A stretch of DNA of 64,000 bases from Bacteroidales bacterium. GTDB taxonomy: Bacteria > Bacteroidota > Bacteroidia > Bacteroidales > TTA-H9. Within the stretch, counting starts at the first letter, position 1, and the number at the start of each line of letters is the position of its first letter. Position numbers and translations under genes: made by a program. Of the stretch, positions 45,729-54,650 are shown piece after piece. Below the pieces are notes generated by a model. The model was not told the DNA's origin. It was given only the letters and a program-made list of their open reading frames with translations, and made no database searches. Location: assembly GCA_030656615.1 (NCBI GenBank), contig JAUSOY010000007.1:32677-96676 (forward strand). Reading direction: 5' to 3'.

Positions 45729-47786
45729 TTACTTTTCAATACGGATACGGGCATCTACAGCAACAACCCTGGTGGGTGTGCCCAAAAGCGGATTAAGGTC
45801 GAGTTCCTTAATTTCAGGAGCCGCTTCCACCAAAGCACTCAAACGACAAATAGTTTCGGCGAACATTTCTTCGTTAACGCCTTCTTGTCCTCTCACGCCT
45901 TTAATGATGCCGTAACTCTTCAGCCCTTGAATCATTTTTATAGCCATTTCTTTACTTACAGGCGAAATGGCTGAATTCACATCCTTGAGAACCTCAATAA
46001 AAATACCTCCCAAGCCTGCTAAAATCATATGTCCGAATTTCGGTTCACAGGAAGCACCGGTAAAAATCTGTGTACCGCTCAGCATTGGCTGAAGCATTAT
46101 GGCTGTAGTATCCTTGATTTGAATCATACGATTAAACTCACGGATTACCGTATCATCATCTTTCACATTTAAAACCACTCCACCCACATCCGATTTATGT
46201 ACGGGTCCGACAACTTTCATCACTATGGGGTATCCAAGATTTCTGGCAGCTACAACAGCAGCATCCGCTGTAGTAACAATGGCCTCCCCTGCCCTTACAA
46301 TTCCAGCAGCGTCGAGCATTGCCTGGACTTTTTCGGGACTTAAATATCCATTTTCACTATCATGAATGATATCACGTATTACTTTTACATCAACCTTTGG
46401 TAACTTAATATTCTCAGGTTCAGGGGCTGGCGTATGAATAACCTTTGCAAGAGCTCTTCCAAATAATACTTCATCCGGAAAGTTAATTCGTCCCAAAGAA
46501 ATAAAATATTCGATTTCCTTAGCTACATTAATAATTGAAGGAAGAACTGGATAAATTGGCTTACGACAGCTTTTCATTTTTTCATCAAGAAGCTTATAAA
46601 CATCATATACTTCGAACAATCCCGGGCTACCAAAAATAACAGCCATGGCATCGATATCTTCGAAATCAGTTTCACACGCATCAATAATATGCCCCAATTG
46701 CTCTGCAGTGCCTGTAGCCAAAAAATCAATAGGATTCGCTATGCTGGAGCCCGGAAAAAGTTTAGTGAGTAATTCATCAGCTTTAGTACCAGTAATTGCA
46801 GGCACCTGCAATCCATTTTCAGAAAGAGCATCAGTGAGCATAACAGCAGGTCCACCAGCATGCGTTATTACCGCTATGCGTTTACCGGCAGGACGAGGAT
46901 GCATAAAAACCGAAGCAACTGTAGCAAGTTCCTCACGACTGGAACAACGAACAATTCCAGCTTTATTAAATAATGCCTCCACCGCTGCGTCGCTACTGGC
47001 CAAGGCACCTGTATGCGATGAAGCTGCCCGACTTCCCGCCTCTGAACTTCCGGCCTTTATTGCTGCAATGCGGCAACCTTTACGAATCAAAGAAGATGCG
47101 TGCCGAAGGAGTTTTCCCGGCTTATTTACACTTTCGATATATAATAACTTTACCTGAGACGAGGTCTCGGGATCATATGTGTTATCAAGGTATTCCAGAA
47201 CATCTTCCACACCCAATTGTGCACTGTTTCCAACAGACCAGACACTGGAAAATTTCAAACCTTTTGGTATACTGGCTTCCATAATAAACACCGCTGTAGC
47301 ACCCGACCCGGATATAAAATCGACTCCTTTAGGGTGCATTACCGGAATTGGGGTTGTAAAAGCACCCGCATAATGATGATTCAACATACCAACGCAATTG
47401 GGACCAATAAGAGAGCCGCCCGTATTTTCAATAATATCGACAATTTGTTTCTCCAATCGGGCACCTTCTTCACTTTCTTCATGAAAACCAGCCGAAAGTA
47501 TGATAAAACCTCTTGTTTTTTTTGAATGAGCAAGAACTTCCACCGTAGACGGACAATGCCTTGCTGCAATGGCCAAAATTGCTAAATCAGTCTGAGGCAA
47601 ATCCGATACATCTTTATAGGATTTAACACCTTGAACAACTTCCTCCTTCGGATTTACAACATATAACTGACCTTTAAAACCATGGTCGAGCAAATTCTTA
47701 AGAACCTTGCCACCGGGTTTACTTACATCATTGGATGCTCCAATTACTACAATACTCTGTGGATTAACGAGTTGATTACTAATCAT
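45729..47786 (-). CDS. ADP-forming acetyl/acyl-CoA synthetase (fused alpha-beta)
   Basis: 685 residues. N-terminal CoA-binding domain (IVVIGASNDVSKPGGKVLKN), succinyl-CoA ligase-like domain with GPNCVGMLN and the phosphohistidine region SHTGALASSDA (about residues 255-265), and a C-terminal ATP-grasp domain (about 470-685, with GYPIVMKVVGPVHKSDVGGV). This is the ACD alpha-beta fusion that makes ATP from acyl-CoA + ADP + Pi. It fits a fermentative lifestyle ending in acetate or related acids. Gene lies 25 bp after rnhA on the same strand. Some members of this family are protein acetyltransferases (Pat), but those carry a GNAT domain, absent here. Confidence 0.92.
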   Translation of the reverse strand: MISNQLVNPQSIVVIGASNDVSKPGGKVLKNLLDHGFKGQLYVVNPKEEVVQGVKSYKDVSDLPQTDLAILAIAARHCPSTVEVLAHSKKTRGFIILSAGFHEESEEGARLEKQIVDIIENTGGSLIGPNCVGMLNHHYAGAFTTPIPVMHPKGVDFISGSGATAVFIMEASIPKGLKFSSVWSVGNSAQLGVEDVLEYLDNTYDPETSSQVKLLYIESVNKPGKLLRHASSLIRKGCRIAAIKAGSSEAGSRAASSHTGALASSDAAVEALFNKAGIVRCSSREELATVASVFMHPRPAGKRIAVITHAGGPAVMLTDALSENGLQVPAITGTKADELLTKLFPGSSIANPIDFLATGTAEQLGHIIDACETDFEDIDAMAVIFGSPGLFEVYDVYKLLDEKMKSCRKPIYPVLPSIINVAKEIEYFISLGRINFPDEVLFGRALAKVIHTPAPEPENIKLPKVDVKVIRDIIHDSENGYLSPEKVQAMLDAAGIVRAGEAIVTTADAAVVAARNLGYPIVMKVVGPVHKSDVGGVVLNVKDDDTVIREFNRMIQIKDTTAIMLQPMLSGTQIFTGASCEPKFGHMILAGLGGIFIEVLKDVNSAISPVSKEMAIKMIQGLKSYGIIKGVRGQEGVNEEMFAETICRLSALVEAAPEIKELDLNPLLGTPTRVVAVDARIRIEK

Positions 47787-47811
47787 GACGTCTTATATTT
47801 AATCTTATGTA

Positions 47812-48429
47812 TTATTTTCTTCCAAAATCAGCCGGAATTTCACCCCATAACTGGGTATTCCATTTTAATATTTTATTATTCCATGAATTTTTATGCAGCC
47901 AGGTTTCTGCTCTGGCAATCATTTCAAAAACCCTAAGATTTTCAGGAACGGGTTCCAGCTTTGTACGCGCTTCCTTTTGATTCACCCATTTCATAGCATT
48001 AACTGAGTCGGTATAAATACTAACGAAGGAGTTCATTTTTTTAAAATAGGCAAGTGCATGTACAATAGCAAGAAATTCGCCAATATTATTCGTGCCTTGG
48101 TCAAACGGGCCTTGACGGAATAATTCCTTACCACTAACAGTAATTACGCCTCGGTACTCCATCTTCCCGGGATTACCACTACAGGCGGCATCTACGGCAA
48201 TTGACTGACTTAACGGCCAACCGACACGATCGAATTGAATAATTTTCTTCGGAGTAGCTTTAAATCCTCCATTCCCTGAATATGCTTCACGAGCTTCTGC
48301 TTCGGTAGAAAAAGATTTGAATGCCGCACCATCGAAGCCTTTCACTTGCTTTTCGGCTTCATTCCAATCGGTGTATATTCCGGGAATATGGCCTTTCCAC
48401 ACAACATAATATTTCTTCTTAGCGCTCAT
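47812..48429 (-). CDS. rnhA: Viroplasmin-domain ribonuclease H
   Basis: 205 residues. N-terminal viroplasmin/Caulimovirus-VI RNA-DNA binding domain (KYYVVWKGHIPGIYTDWNEAE, in part, residues 6-50) and an RNase HI domain. Active-site acids are seen: Asp in AVDAACSGNPG (about 79), Glu in NNIGEFLAIVHAL (about 117), Asp in IYTDSVNAMKWV (about 140) and the terminal PADFGRK Asp. It removes RNA from RNA-DNA hybrids. First gene of a two-gene unit with the acyl-CoA synthetase. Confidence 0.93.
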   Translation of the reverse strand: MSAKKKYYVVWKGHIPGIYTDWNEAEKQVKGFDGAAFKSFSTEAEAREAYSGNGGFKATPKKIIQFDRVGWPLSQSIAVDAACSGNPGKMEYRGVITVSGKELFRQGPFDQGTNNIGEFLAIVHALAYFKKMNSFVSIYTDSVNAMKWVNQKEARTKLEPVPENLRVFEMIARAETWLHKNSWNNKILKWNTQLWGEIPADFGRK

Positions 48430-48582
48430 GTAACCTTTACGATGAATAAAAACAGAATACCTGACTCATTTACAGTTAATTTTTATAAAAAAATATAATA
48501 ACAACTGATAAGTCAGAATTATAATAATGCAAACCTAGTGCATTTTCAGGATTCAGCCAAAGGAAGAACTTACTCAAAAAAC

Positions 48583-48612
48583 TTGTTTTCTGATGCATTT
48601 TTTGTACTTTTC
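48583..48612 (+). promoter_or_regulatory. Promoter of the TetR gene
   Basis: TTG at 48583-48585, 19 bases, then TACTTTTC (48605-48612), close to the TTTG-N19-21-TAnnTTTG pattern with one mismatch in the -7 element. The TetR ATG is 39 bases further on. Confidence 0.5.
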
Positions 48613-48651
48613 GACCTATAAAGCACAAAATTCTAGACCGAAATAACCATT

Positions 48652-49242
48652 ATGCCTCAAGACGATACCAGAGAAAGAATTGTGACCGCTGCCAGAGAAT
48701 TATTTGCAAGATTCGGATACCGTAAAACAACGATTGACGATATTGCTCAGGCTCATGGTAAAGCAAAAAGTTCGGTATATTACTATTTTAAAGGCAAAGA
48801 GGACATTTTTGAAGCAGTTATAGAGTCCGAGGCCCGTATCCTCCGGCAAAAGCTAAGTGAAGTACTTCGCGAAGAGCGTAATGATCCCATGGAACAATTA
48901 AGCCGGTATGTAAGAGTAAGAATGGGTTCTATACAGGAAATGGCAAGTTTTTATAGCATGATGAAGGACGAGTACTTATCAACCCTTCAATTCATTCATA
49001 AAACACGAGAGAAGTATTATTTAAAGGAGATTAGCACACTGGAAACCATCATAAAACACGGTATCAACAAAGGGGTTTTTGAGGATAAAAACCCCCACTC
49101 AGCAGCAATGGCTATTCTTACTTCAATCCATGGTATGGAACATCCGCTGTTTTTGGGCTACCTTCAATCGCGTGATTTGAAAGCCCGATTAAACGATGCG
49201 CTGGATATTATTTTTTATGGAATCGTCAAAAGGAATCCATAG
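48652..49242 (+). CDS. TetR/AcrR family transcriptional regulator
   Basis: 196 residues. N-terminal TetR HTH (residues about 8-55): ARELFARFGYRKTTIDDIAQ followed by HGKAKSSVYYYFKGKEDIF. The C-terminal ligand-binding part contains the GMEHPLFLGYL stretch seen in several Bacteroidota TetR proteins. No obvious target is co-transcribed; the divergent rnhA-acyl-CoA synthetase unit is one candidate. Effector unknown. Confidence 0.92.
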   Translation: MPQDDTRERIVTAARELFARFGYRKTTIDDIAQAHGKAKSSVYYYFKGKEDIFEAVIESEARILRQKLSEVLREERNDPMEQLSRYVRVRMGSIQEMASFYSMMKDEYLSTLQFIHKTREKYYLKEISTLETIIKHGINKGVFEDKNPHSAAMAILTSIHGMEHPLFLGYLQSRDLKARLNDALDIIFYGIVKRNP

Positions 49243-49550
49243 CACTTTTCGATAATTTACTAACGAATCACTTTTACAAATAGAAGATCGGACAAGATAA
49301 GTTACCTAAAATACTAATTACAAATCAAGCAAATAATAGCGTAATTACTACAAAAATAAGTTGTTGTGCCTTCCCCATTTTTTTAGTTTTCGAACAGTTT
49401 TGTAAATAGATCTTCATTTTTTAGTTTATATCATAAGGAGACTATCCTTTCTAAATCTAATATAATTAATATTGATACAGGCTGTGTATAAAATACTTAC
49501 TAAGATTTGGAAGACGTACTAGATGCGAATGGTATAAACAAAGAATCCTT

Positions 49551-49580
49551 TTTGTTTGATTTAATATTTTAATATATTTG
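49551..49580 (+). promoter_or_regulatory. Promoter of the HTH-nucleotidyltransferase operon
   Basis: TTTG (49551-49554), 18 bases, then TATATTTG (49573-49580), a good match to the Bacteroidota promoter. The start site would fall in the palindrome at 49583-49599. Confidence 0.65.
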
Positions 49581-49582
49581 CA

Positions 49583-49599
49583 ATTCGCGAATCGCGAAT
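49583..49599. promoter_or_regulatory. Palindromic operator of the HTH-nucleotidyltransferase operon
   Basis: ATTCGCGA-A-TCGCGAAT is a perfect 8+1+8 inverted repeat placed on the predicted transcription start, three bases after the -7 element. It is a GC-rich island in AT-rich DNA. Position and symmetry suggest autorepression by the HTH protein encoded 36 bases downstream. Confidence 0.65.
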
Positions 49600-49634
49600 C
49601 AAAAAATCGACGAAGTCAATAAACGATTATTGCC

Positions 49635-50156
49635 ATGAAGAAGCATAATGGAATGCGACCACAGGATATAGTAGTTCTGTTGAAAATTATTTCAATACGA
49701 GATGATAAGTGGAAAAATATTGATATTGCAAAGGCAATTGGAATAAGTCCTTCTGAAATAACTGAGGCATTAAACAGATGTAAGATCTCAGGACTTATTG
49801 ATAGTAAAAAAAGGAAAGTAAATACCAATTCATTCACCGAGTTTTTGATTTACGGATTAAAATACGTTTTCCCAACAGAACCAGGAGCTATTGTAAAAGG
49901 CACTCCTACTGCTCATTCAGCTTCACCAATAAAAGAATATATTTCGTCTGATACTGATGTTTATGTATGGTCTAATGCTAAAGGGACTCATAGAGGTCAA
50001 GCCATTGAACCATTATATAAAACACTTCCTCAAATAGTTCAGGAAGATGAGTTGTTCTATGAATTATTAACCATTGTTGACACTATTCGGGTTGGTCGTG
50101 TAAGGGAAATAAAAATTGCAATCGACGAATTAAACAAGCGATTAAAAGATGCCTAG
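49635..50156 (+). CDS. Winged-HTH protein, possible antitoxin/autorepressor of the NTase module
   Basis: 173 residues. Residues about 5-75 form a winged helix-turn-helix of the MarR type (KNIDIAKAIGISPSEITEAL as recognition region). The C-terminal about 95 residues are a separate conserved-looking domain (FPTEPGAIVKGTPTAHSA, AIEPLYKTLP, IRVGRVREIKIAI) that I know only as a partner of nucleotidyltransferase genes. The gene has its own promoter and palindromic operator and its last 8 bp overlap the next start. Acting as DNA-binding antitoxin, as AbiEi does for AbiEii, is an inference. Confidence 0.75.
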   Translation: MKKHNGMRPQDIVVLLKIISIRDDKWKNIDIAKAIGISPSEITEALNRCKISGLIDSKKRKVNTNSFTEFLIYGLKYVFPTEPGAIVKGTPTAHSASPIKEYISSDTDVYVWSNAKGTHRGQAIEPLYKTLPQIVQEDELFYELLTIVDTIRVGRVREIKIAIDELNKRLKDA

Positions 50157-50841
50157 CACAAACATTATTATGCTTCAAACTATTGCCCTTGGTTTGGCGG
50201 AGTTGAGAGATGAAATGGTTTTTGTAGGTGGAGTGGTTGCTGAACTTTATGCCGATAATCCGGCAGCTTCAGAAATCAGACCAACAATTGATGTGGATTG
50301 CGTTGTTGGGATAAGTTCACGGCTAGTATTTGCAAGATTAGAAGAAAACCTGAGAACGAAAGGGTTTAAAAATGACATTTCAGAGGGAGCTCCAATTTGC
50401 AGGTGGATTTACAACCATATTAAGGTTGATATTATGCCAAGCGATTCAAGTGTTCTTGGATTCAGTAATCGGTGGTATGAAGATGGAATTGAATTTAAAG
50501 CGTCGAAAATACTCCCCAGTGGAACTGAAGTATTTGTATTTCCCCCGGAATATTATTTGGCAGCCAAATTCGAAGCTCATAAAGGACGGGGTGGAAATGA
50601 TTTACGCCAAAGCCACGATTTTGAGGATATCATTTACATTTTGGATAACTGTCCTGACATTTTAGAAAATATCACTGGTTCAAATCCAAATGTCAAAATG
50701 TATTTAAAGAAAGAATGCCAGAACCTTTTGGAAAATCCGAACATCAATGAGGGAGTTGAAAGTGCACTACCGTATGGTTCTGGTGAAGAAGGAACGGATA
50801 TTATTTTAGAATTAATACAGAGAATTGCGGAGATTGAATAA
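50149..50841 (+). CDS. AbiEii-like nucleotidyltransferase, candidate toxin
   Basis: 230 residues with a minimal nucleotidyltransferase fold: GG motif at G27-G28 (FVGGVVAELY), metal-binding D48-x-D50 (TIDVDCVV) and a third acid D94 (IKVDIMP). A later K-x10-D-x3-D region (AAKFEAHKGRGGNDLRQSHDFEDIIYI, in part) resembles the Lys/Arg-Asp element of AbiEii/MenT toxins. The start overlaps the HTH gene by 8 bp. The family modifies nucleotides or tRNA in known toxins; the substrate here is unknown. A strong terminator follows, so the two genes form a sealed cassette. Confidence 0.75.
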   Translation: MPSTNIIMLQTIALGLAELRDEMVFVGGVVAELYADNPAASEIRPTIDVDCVVGISSRLVFARLEENLRTKGFKNDISEGAPICRWIYNHIKVDIMPSDSSVLGFSNRWYEDGIEFKASKILPSGTEVFVFPPEYYLAAKFEAHKGRGGNDLRQSHDFEDIIYILDNCPDILENITGSNPNVKMYLKKECQNLLENPNINEGVESALPYGSGEEGTDIILELIQRIAEIE

Positions 50842-50935
50842 TGGAGAAAGGTAAATCGACCTATAAATTGTCTCTAAATTGAATTTGAACAGTAGTGAGA
50901 TTTATAACAATAGTCATTCATCAGATATTCAAACA

Positions 50936-50974
50936 AAAGCGGGGCGTATTCAATGGAATACGCCCCGCTTTAAT
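50936..50974. terminator. Strong bidirectional intrinsic terminator
   Basis: AAAGCGGGGCGTATTC pairs perfectly with GAATACGCCCCGCTTT (16 bp, 4-base loop AATG). It lies between the converging NTase and DUF349 genes. Confidence 0.85.
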
Positions 50975-50988
50975 GTCAAAAATGCAAC

Positions 50989-53193
50989 TTACTTTTTAAG
51001 TTCGTCGCGCAGATATTTAATTTTAACCTCGATGAGTTTAACTTCCTGACGTGCTTTTTGAATCTTTCTTTCGAATTCGCCTTTCAGAAGATTCGCGTTT
51101 TTTGATTCAGCAAAGAAGCCAAGGTTATTTTCCCAAAGGGTAATGTCTTCATTCATTTTGGTAACCTTATTATGTAGGAAATTTATCTCCTTAATAATAT
51201 GGCGTTGGCCTTCAGGACCATCCTTCATATTATCCACGCGTGAACGGAAATTTTCATCACTCATTTCCACCGAACTGATATTCAATTTATCGAGTTGCGC
51301 GTTGATGACCTTACGGAATTCCTGACTGATTTTATCCTTCTCTTTAATGGGTACATGACCAATATCCATCCATTTGCGCTGAAAATCTTTCAAAGTAGAA
51401 AGGTTTTCGGATTTATCAGTCGAATATGCGTGTTCCCGAACCTGAGTAATCAGGTCAAGTTTAGCCTGAAGATTAGTACTTTCGTTTTCATGAATACTGG
51501 AGAAAAACACATCCTTGGCATTAAAGAAAGCATCGCAGGCTGCCCTGAAACGTTTCCATATTTTATCAGAATGCTTACGGGGTACAGGCCCGATTTTTTT
51601 CCATTCTTTCTGAAGGCTGATTAAATCGCGGGTAGTATTTCTCCAATCGGTGCTAGTCATTAATGATTCCGCCTGAACACAAAGATCGAGTTTCAGGTTA
51701 TAATTATGGAGCTGTTGTTCTTTTATCTTATTGAAATAATCGGATTTCAGATTAAAAAACTCATCCAGAATTGCTTTAAAAAAGCCCCAGACTTCATCAT
51801 TTACTTTGCGTGGCGCCGGTCCGATCGATTTCCAGATTTTAAAAAGTTCGTCGAGTTTGTTGGTGCGTTCCTGCCATTCTTTAATGGAACGGGGTTCGCC
51901 ATCTACGAGTTCTTTTGCCTTTTCGATAAGAGCCAGTTTTGACTCATGATTTTTCTCTAAATCGGAGTGAATGCTATCGTAATGCTCACGACGCCGTGAA
52001 TTAATTTTATCAGTAGCATCTTTAAAGCGTTCCCATACTTCATCCTTTTTATCCTGAGGTACTGGACCAATTTCTTTCCAGAGTTCATGTAGTTTCTGAA
52101 GATCTTTAAATGACTTCATGATGGACGACTCCAGCAAGAGTTCTTCTGCTTTTTCGCAAAGCTCAACCTTGGATTCGAGATTCTTTTTAAGATCAAGATC
52201 TTTCAATTCTTTATTGATACGAACTTTATCGAAAAATTTCTCAACCAAAAAATGATAATTCTGCCAAAGCGTATTTACTTCGGCTTTTGGAACGATGCCA
52301 ATATGGCGCCAACGCTCCTGAACTTCACGGAAATCGTCGTATGTTTTTTTAAGCGATTCGTCTGAATTGATCAGGTTACGGAGTTCTTCCAGAATATCCT
52401 GTTTCAATTGCAGATTTGACTGCTTTTCATTTTCAAGGTCGGCATTAAACTTATTTCGCTTTTCGCGGTATACGCCAAATAATGCCTTAAACTTATGATC
52501 GATATCATCGTCGGCAGGTACAAAATCTTCACTTATACCGCCATTTTGGATAAACTCAGCCAATTCTGCCGCTGATTTTTCGCGTTTATGTTTCTGATAA
52601 TTAACCTTTATCAGCGCTACTTTGGCTTTAATGCTTTTCAGATCATCGGCCTGTAAAACTTCTTCAAGAGCTTCTGCTAATTTTTCAAGACTAAGGCTTT
52701 CGATGACTTCATCCCGAAAATCAATTTCGTCAGAGTCCTCTTCATCCTCATTTTCTTCATTATCATCAGGTTCGTCTTCGCTAAGAGCCGCTTTTAATTC
52801 AGCCTTGCGTTTGATATCTTCGAAACCTTCGGGATGTACAACCTTAAGATCGTCATCGTCCGAGATTATTTCTTCAACAACTTCAACTTTGGGAACATCC
52901 GTGGGCTCAACTATAGCACTTTCTGTTTCCATTGGTTCATCAATTGAAGGCACTTCTGCTTCCTGAACTTCGATGGAAGAAGCTTCTGTTTCCGTTGGTT
53001 TATCAATTGCTGGCACTTCTGCTTCCTGAACTTCGATAGAAGAGGCTTCTGTTTCCATTACTTCTTCTACTGTTGAGGCTTCCGTTGTCAGGTTTTCTTC
53101 CTGAGGGGTTTCGGGTTGATTAACTTCCTGAGTGTTCTCATCCTTAGGGATTTCTACTCCTTCGGGAATCTGATTTAGCTCTTTGTTTTCCAT
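50989..53193 (-). CDS. DUF349 repeat protein with acidic N-terminal repeats
   Basis: 734 residues, soluble. The N-terminal about 150 residues are highly acidic and low in complexity, with two copies of a 21-residue repeat (ETEASSIEVQEAEVPAIDKPT and a variant). From about residue 200 onward there are about five DUF349 units, each with a conserved W-x-x-I-G-P-(V/A)-(P)-R/Q core (WRHIGIVPKA, WKEIGPVPQD, WKSIGPAPRK, WKKIGPVPRK, WMDIGHVPIK), and a C-terminal coiled coil. Function of the family is not well established. A minus-strand -7-like TATTTTTG lies at 53306-53313. Single gene. Confidence 0.88.
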   Translation of the reverse strand: MENKELNQIPEGVEIPKDENTQEVNQPETPQEENLTTEASTVEEVMETEASSIEVQEAEVPAIDKPTETEASSIEVQEAEVPSIDEPMETESAIVEPTDVPKVEVVEEIISDDDDLKVVHPEGFEDIKRKAELKAALSEDEPDDNEENEDEEDSDEIDFRDEVIESLSLEKLAEALEEVLQADDLKSIKAKVALIKVNYQKHKREKSAAELAEFIQNGGISEDFVPADDDIDHKFKALFGVYREKRNKFNADLENEKQSNLQLKQDILEELRNLINSDESLKKTYDDFREVQERWRHIGIVPKAEVNTLWQNYHFLVEKFFDKVRINKELKDLDLKKNLESKVELCEKAEELLLESSIMKSFKDLQKLHELWKEIGPVPQDKKDEVWERFKDATDKINSRRREHYDSIHSDLEKNHESKLALIEKAKELVDGEPRSIKEWQERTNKLDELFKIWKSIGPAPRKVNDEVWGFFKAILDEFFNLKSDYFNKIKEQQLHNYNLKLDLCVQAESLMTSTDWRNTTRDLISLQKEWKKIGPVPRKHSDKIWKRFRAACDAFFNAKDVFFSSIHENESTNLQAKLDLITQVREHAYSTDKSENLSTLKDFQRKWMDIGHVPIKEKDKISQEFRKVINAQLDKLNISSVEMSDENFRSRVDNMKDGPEGQRHIIKEINFLHNKVTKMNEDITLWENNLGFFAESKNANLLKGEFERKIQKARQEVKLIEVKIKYLRDELKK
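52930..53055 (-). repeat. Two 63-bp in-frame repeats in the DUF349 gene
   Basis: Residues 47-67 and 68-88 are near-identical 21-residue units (53055-52993 and 52992-52930). They code for acidic, unstructured sequence and likely arose by slippage or unequal recombination. Confidence 0.8.
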
Positions 53194-53397
53194 TGAAAAT
53201 GACTTAATACATTAATTTATACAGTGTTCTTTCCACCGTCGTGAAAAGGTATCAGAGATTACATTTGCTTATGCGGCTGATTCTGAAATACAAGCCAACA
53301 TTCTGCAAAAATAAGAAATTCTCATTTGATTGTACCACAGTCAAAAAAATAAGGAGATACGAATATCCCCTTATTAAATATCAGTTTCAGTTGTTGG

Positions 53398-54597
53398 TTA
53401 ATTTGTGCGGCCCGGATATACCTTCAGCGCTTCCGCCAAACATATCATCGAATTTTTCAAATCATCCAGATTTAGGACGTATGATATGCGAACTTCATCC
53501 TTGCCTTTTCCCGGTGTCGCATAGAATCCTGTCGCAGGAGCCAACATAACAGTTTGCTTATTGTAATCAAAGTCCTCGAGTAACCATTGGCAAAACCGAT
53601 CTGAATCGTCGATGGGCAAACGGGCAACAACATAAAAAGCGCCCTTTGGATTAGGGCAAAATGCCTGAGGAATTTTATTGATGGCCTCAACCACAAGATT
53701 ACGTCGTGAAAGATATTCTTCCAGTACAGAAACGAAATAGCTATCAGGAGTATCCAGAGCTGCTTCTCCGGCGACCTGCCCAAGAGAAGGAGGGCTGAGG
53801 CGTGCCTGAGCAAATTTCATGGCGGTAGCCATTACTTCCTTGTTTTTAGAAATCATACATCCAATGCGTACACCACAAGCCGAATAGCGTTTACTCACCG
53901 AATCGATAAGAATCACGTGCTGTTCCAATCCTTCCAGCTGCATTACCGAAAAATGCTTATGACCATCATAACAAAACTCTCTGTAAACTTCATCTGAGAA
54001 AAGATAAAGATCATGTTTTAACACAATTTTACGAAGCAATTCCAATTCTTCGCGGCTATACAAATAACCGGTAGGATTGTTTGGATTACAAACCATGATG
54101 GCCTTGGTACGTGGTGTAATTGCTTTTTCAAATTCACTCATGGGAGGAAGAGCAAAACCTCCCTCGATATCAGAGGGGATGGGCTTGACAATAACGCCTG
54201 AATTAACAGCAAAACCATTATAGTTTGCATAAAAAGGCTCGGGAATAATTATTTCATCCCCTGGATCCATGGTTGATTGCATAGCAAATAAAATGGCTTC
54301 CGAAGCACCAGCAGCCACAATAATTTCGTCAGCACTAACATGAATTCCAATCTTTTCATAATATCCTGCCAGTTTTTTACGATAACTCAGAACACCCGCC
54401 GAATGACTATATTCGATAACCTTATCGGAATAATTCCGGATAGCATCCAGGGCTACAGCTGGAGTTTCGATGTCAGGCTGACCTATATTTAAATGATAAA
54501 CCTTAACGCCTTTTGATTTGGCAACTTCAGAATACGGTACAAGTTTTCGGATTGGAGACGAGGGCATTAATTGCCCCTTTATGGAAATTTTAGGCAT
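53398..54597 (-). CDS. PLP-dependent aminotransferase, class I (AspC-like)
   Basis: 399 residues of fold-type I. NPNNPTG (about residues 172-178) binds the substrate and cofactor, and the Schiff-base Lys is in LIDSVSKRYSACGVRIG (about 236). Also seen: AGASEAILFAMQSTMDPGDE for the phosphate region and RISY near the C-terminus (carboxylate Arg). Probably transfers amino groups between aspartate, tyrosine or related amino acids and 2-oxoglutarate; the exact substrate cannot be read. A terminator for the upstream DUF1573 gene separates the two. Confidence 0.92.
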   Translation of the reverse strand: MPKISIKGQLMPSSPIRKLVPYSEVAKSKGVKVYHLNIGQPDIETPAVALDAIRNYSDKVIEYSHSAGVLSYRKKLAGYYEKIGIHVSADEIIVAAGASEAILFAMQSTMDPGDEIIIPEPFYANYNGFAVNSGVIVKPIPSDIEGGFALPPMSEFEKAITPRTKAIMVCNPNNPTGYLYSREELELLRKIVLKHDLYLFSDEVYREFCYDGHKHFSVMQLEGLEQHVILIDSVSKRYSACGVRIGCMISKNKEVMATAMKFAQARLSPPSLGQVAGEAALDTPDSYFVSVLEEYLSRRNLVVEAINKIPQAFCPNPKGAFYVVARLPIDDSDRFCQWLLEDFDYNKQTVMLAPATGFYATPGKGKDEVRISYVLNLDDLKNSMICLAEALKVYPGRTN

Positions 54598-54613
54598 AAC
54601 ACATATTATTGAA

Positions 54614-54642
54614 AAAAATAATCCCGACTGAGGGTCGGGAAA
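54614..54642 (-). terminator. Intrinsic terminator after the DUF1573 gene
   Basis: On the minus strand TCCCGACCCTCAGTCGGGA (7-bp stem) is followed by TTATTTTTTT. It lies between the DUF1573 stop and the aminotransferase start. Confidence 0.8.
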
Positions 54643-54650
54643 TATTAATG

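Larger units (their letters stand above)
49243..49634. other. Intergenic region before the HTH-NTase pair
   Basis: 392 bp, strongly AT-rich. Only the promoter and operator at its right end (49551-49599) were recognised. No hairpin with a T run follows the TetR gene. Confidence 0.5.
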
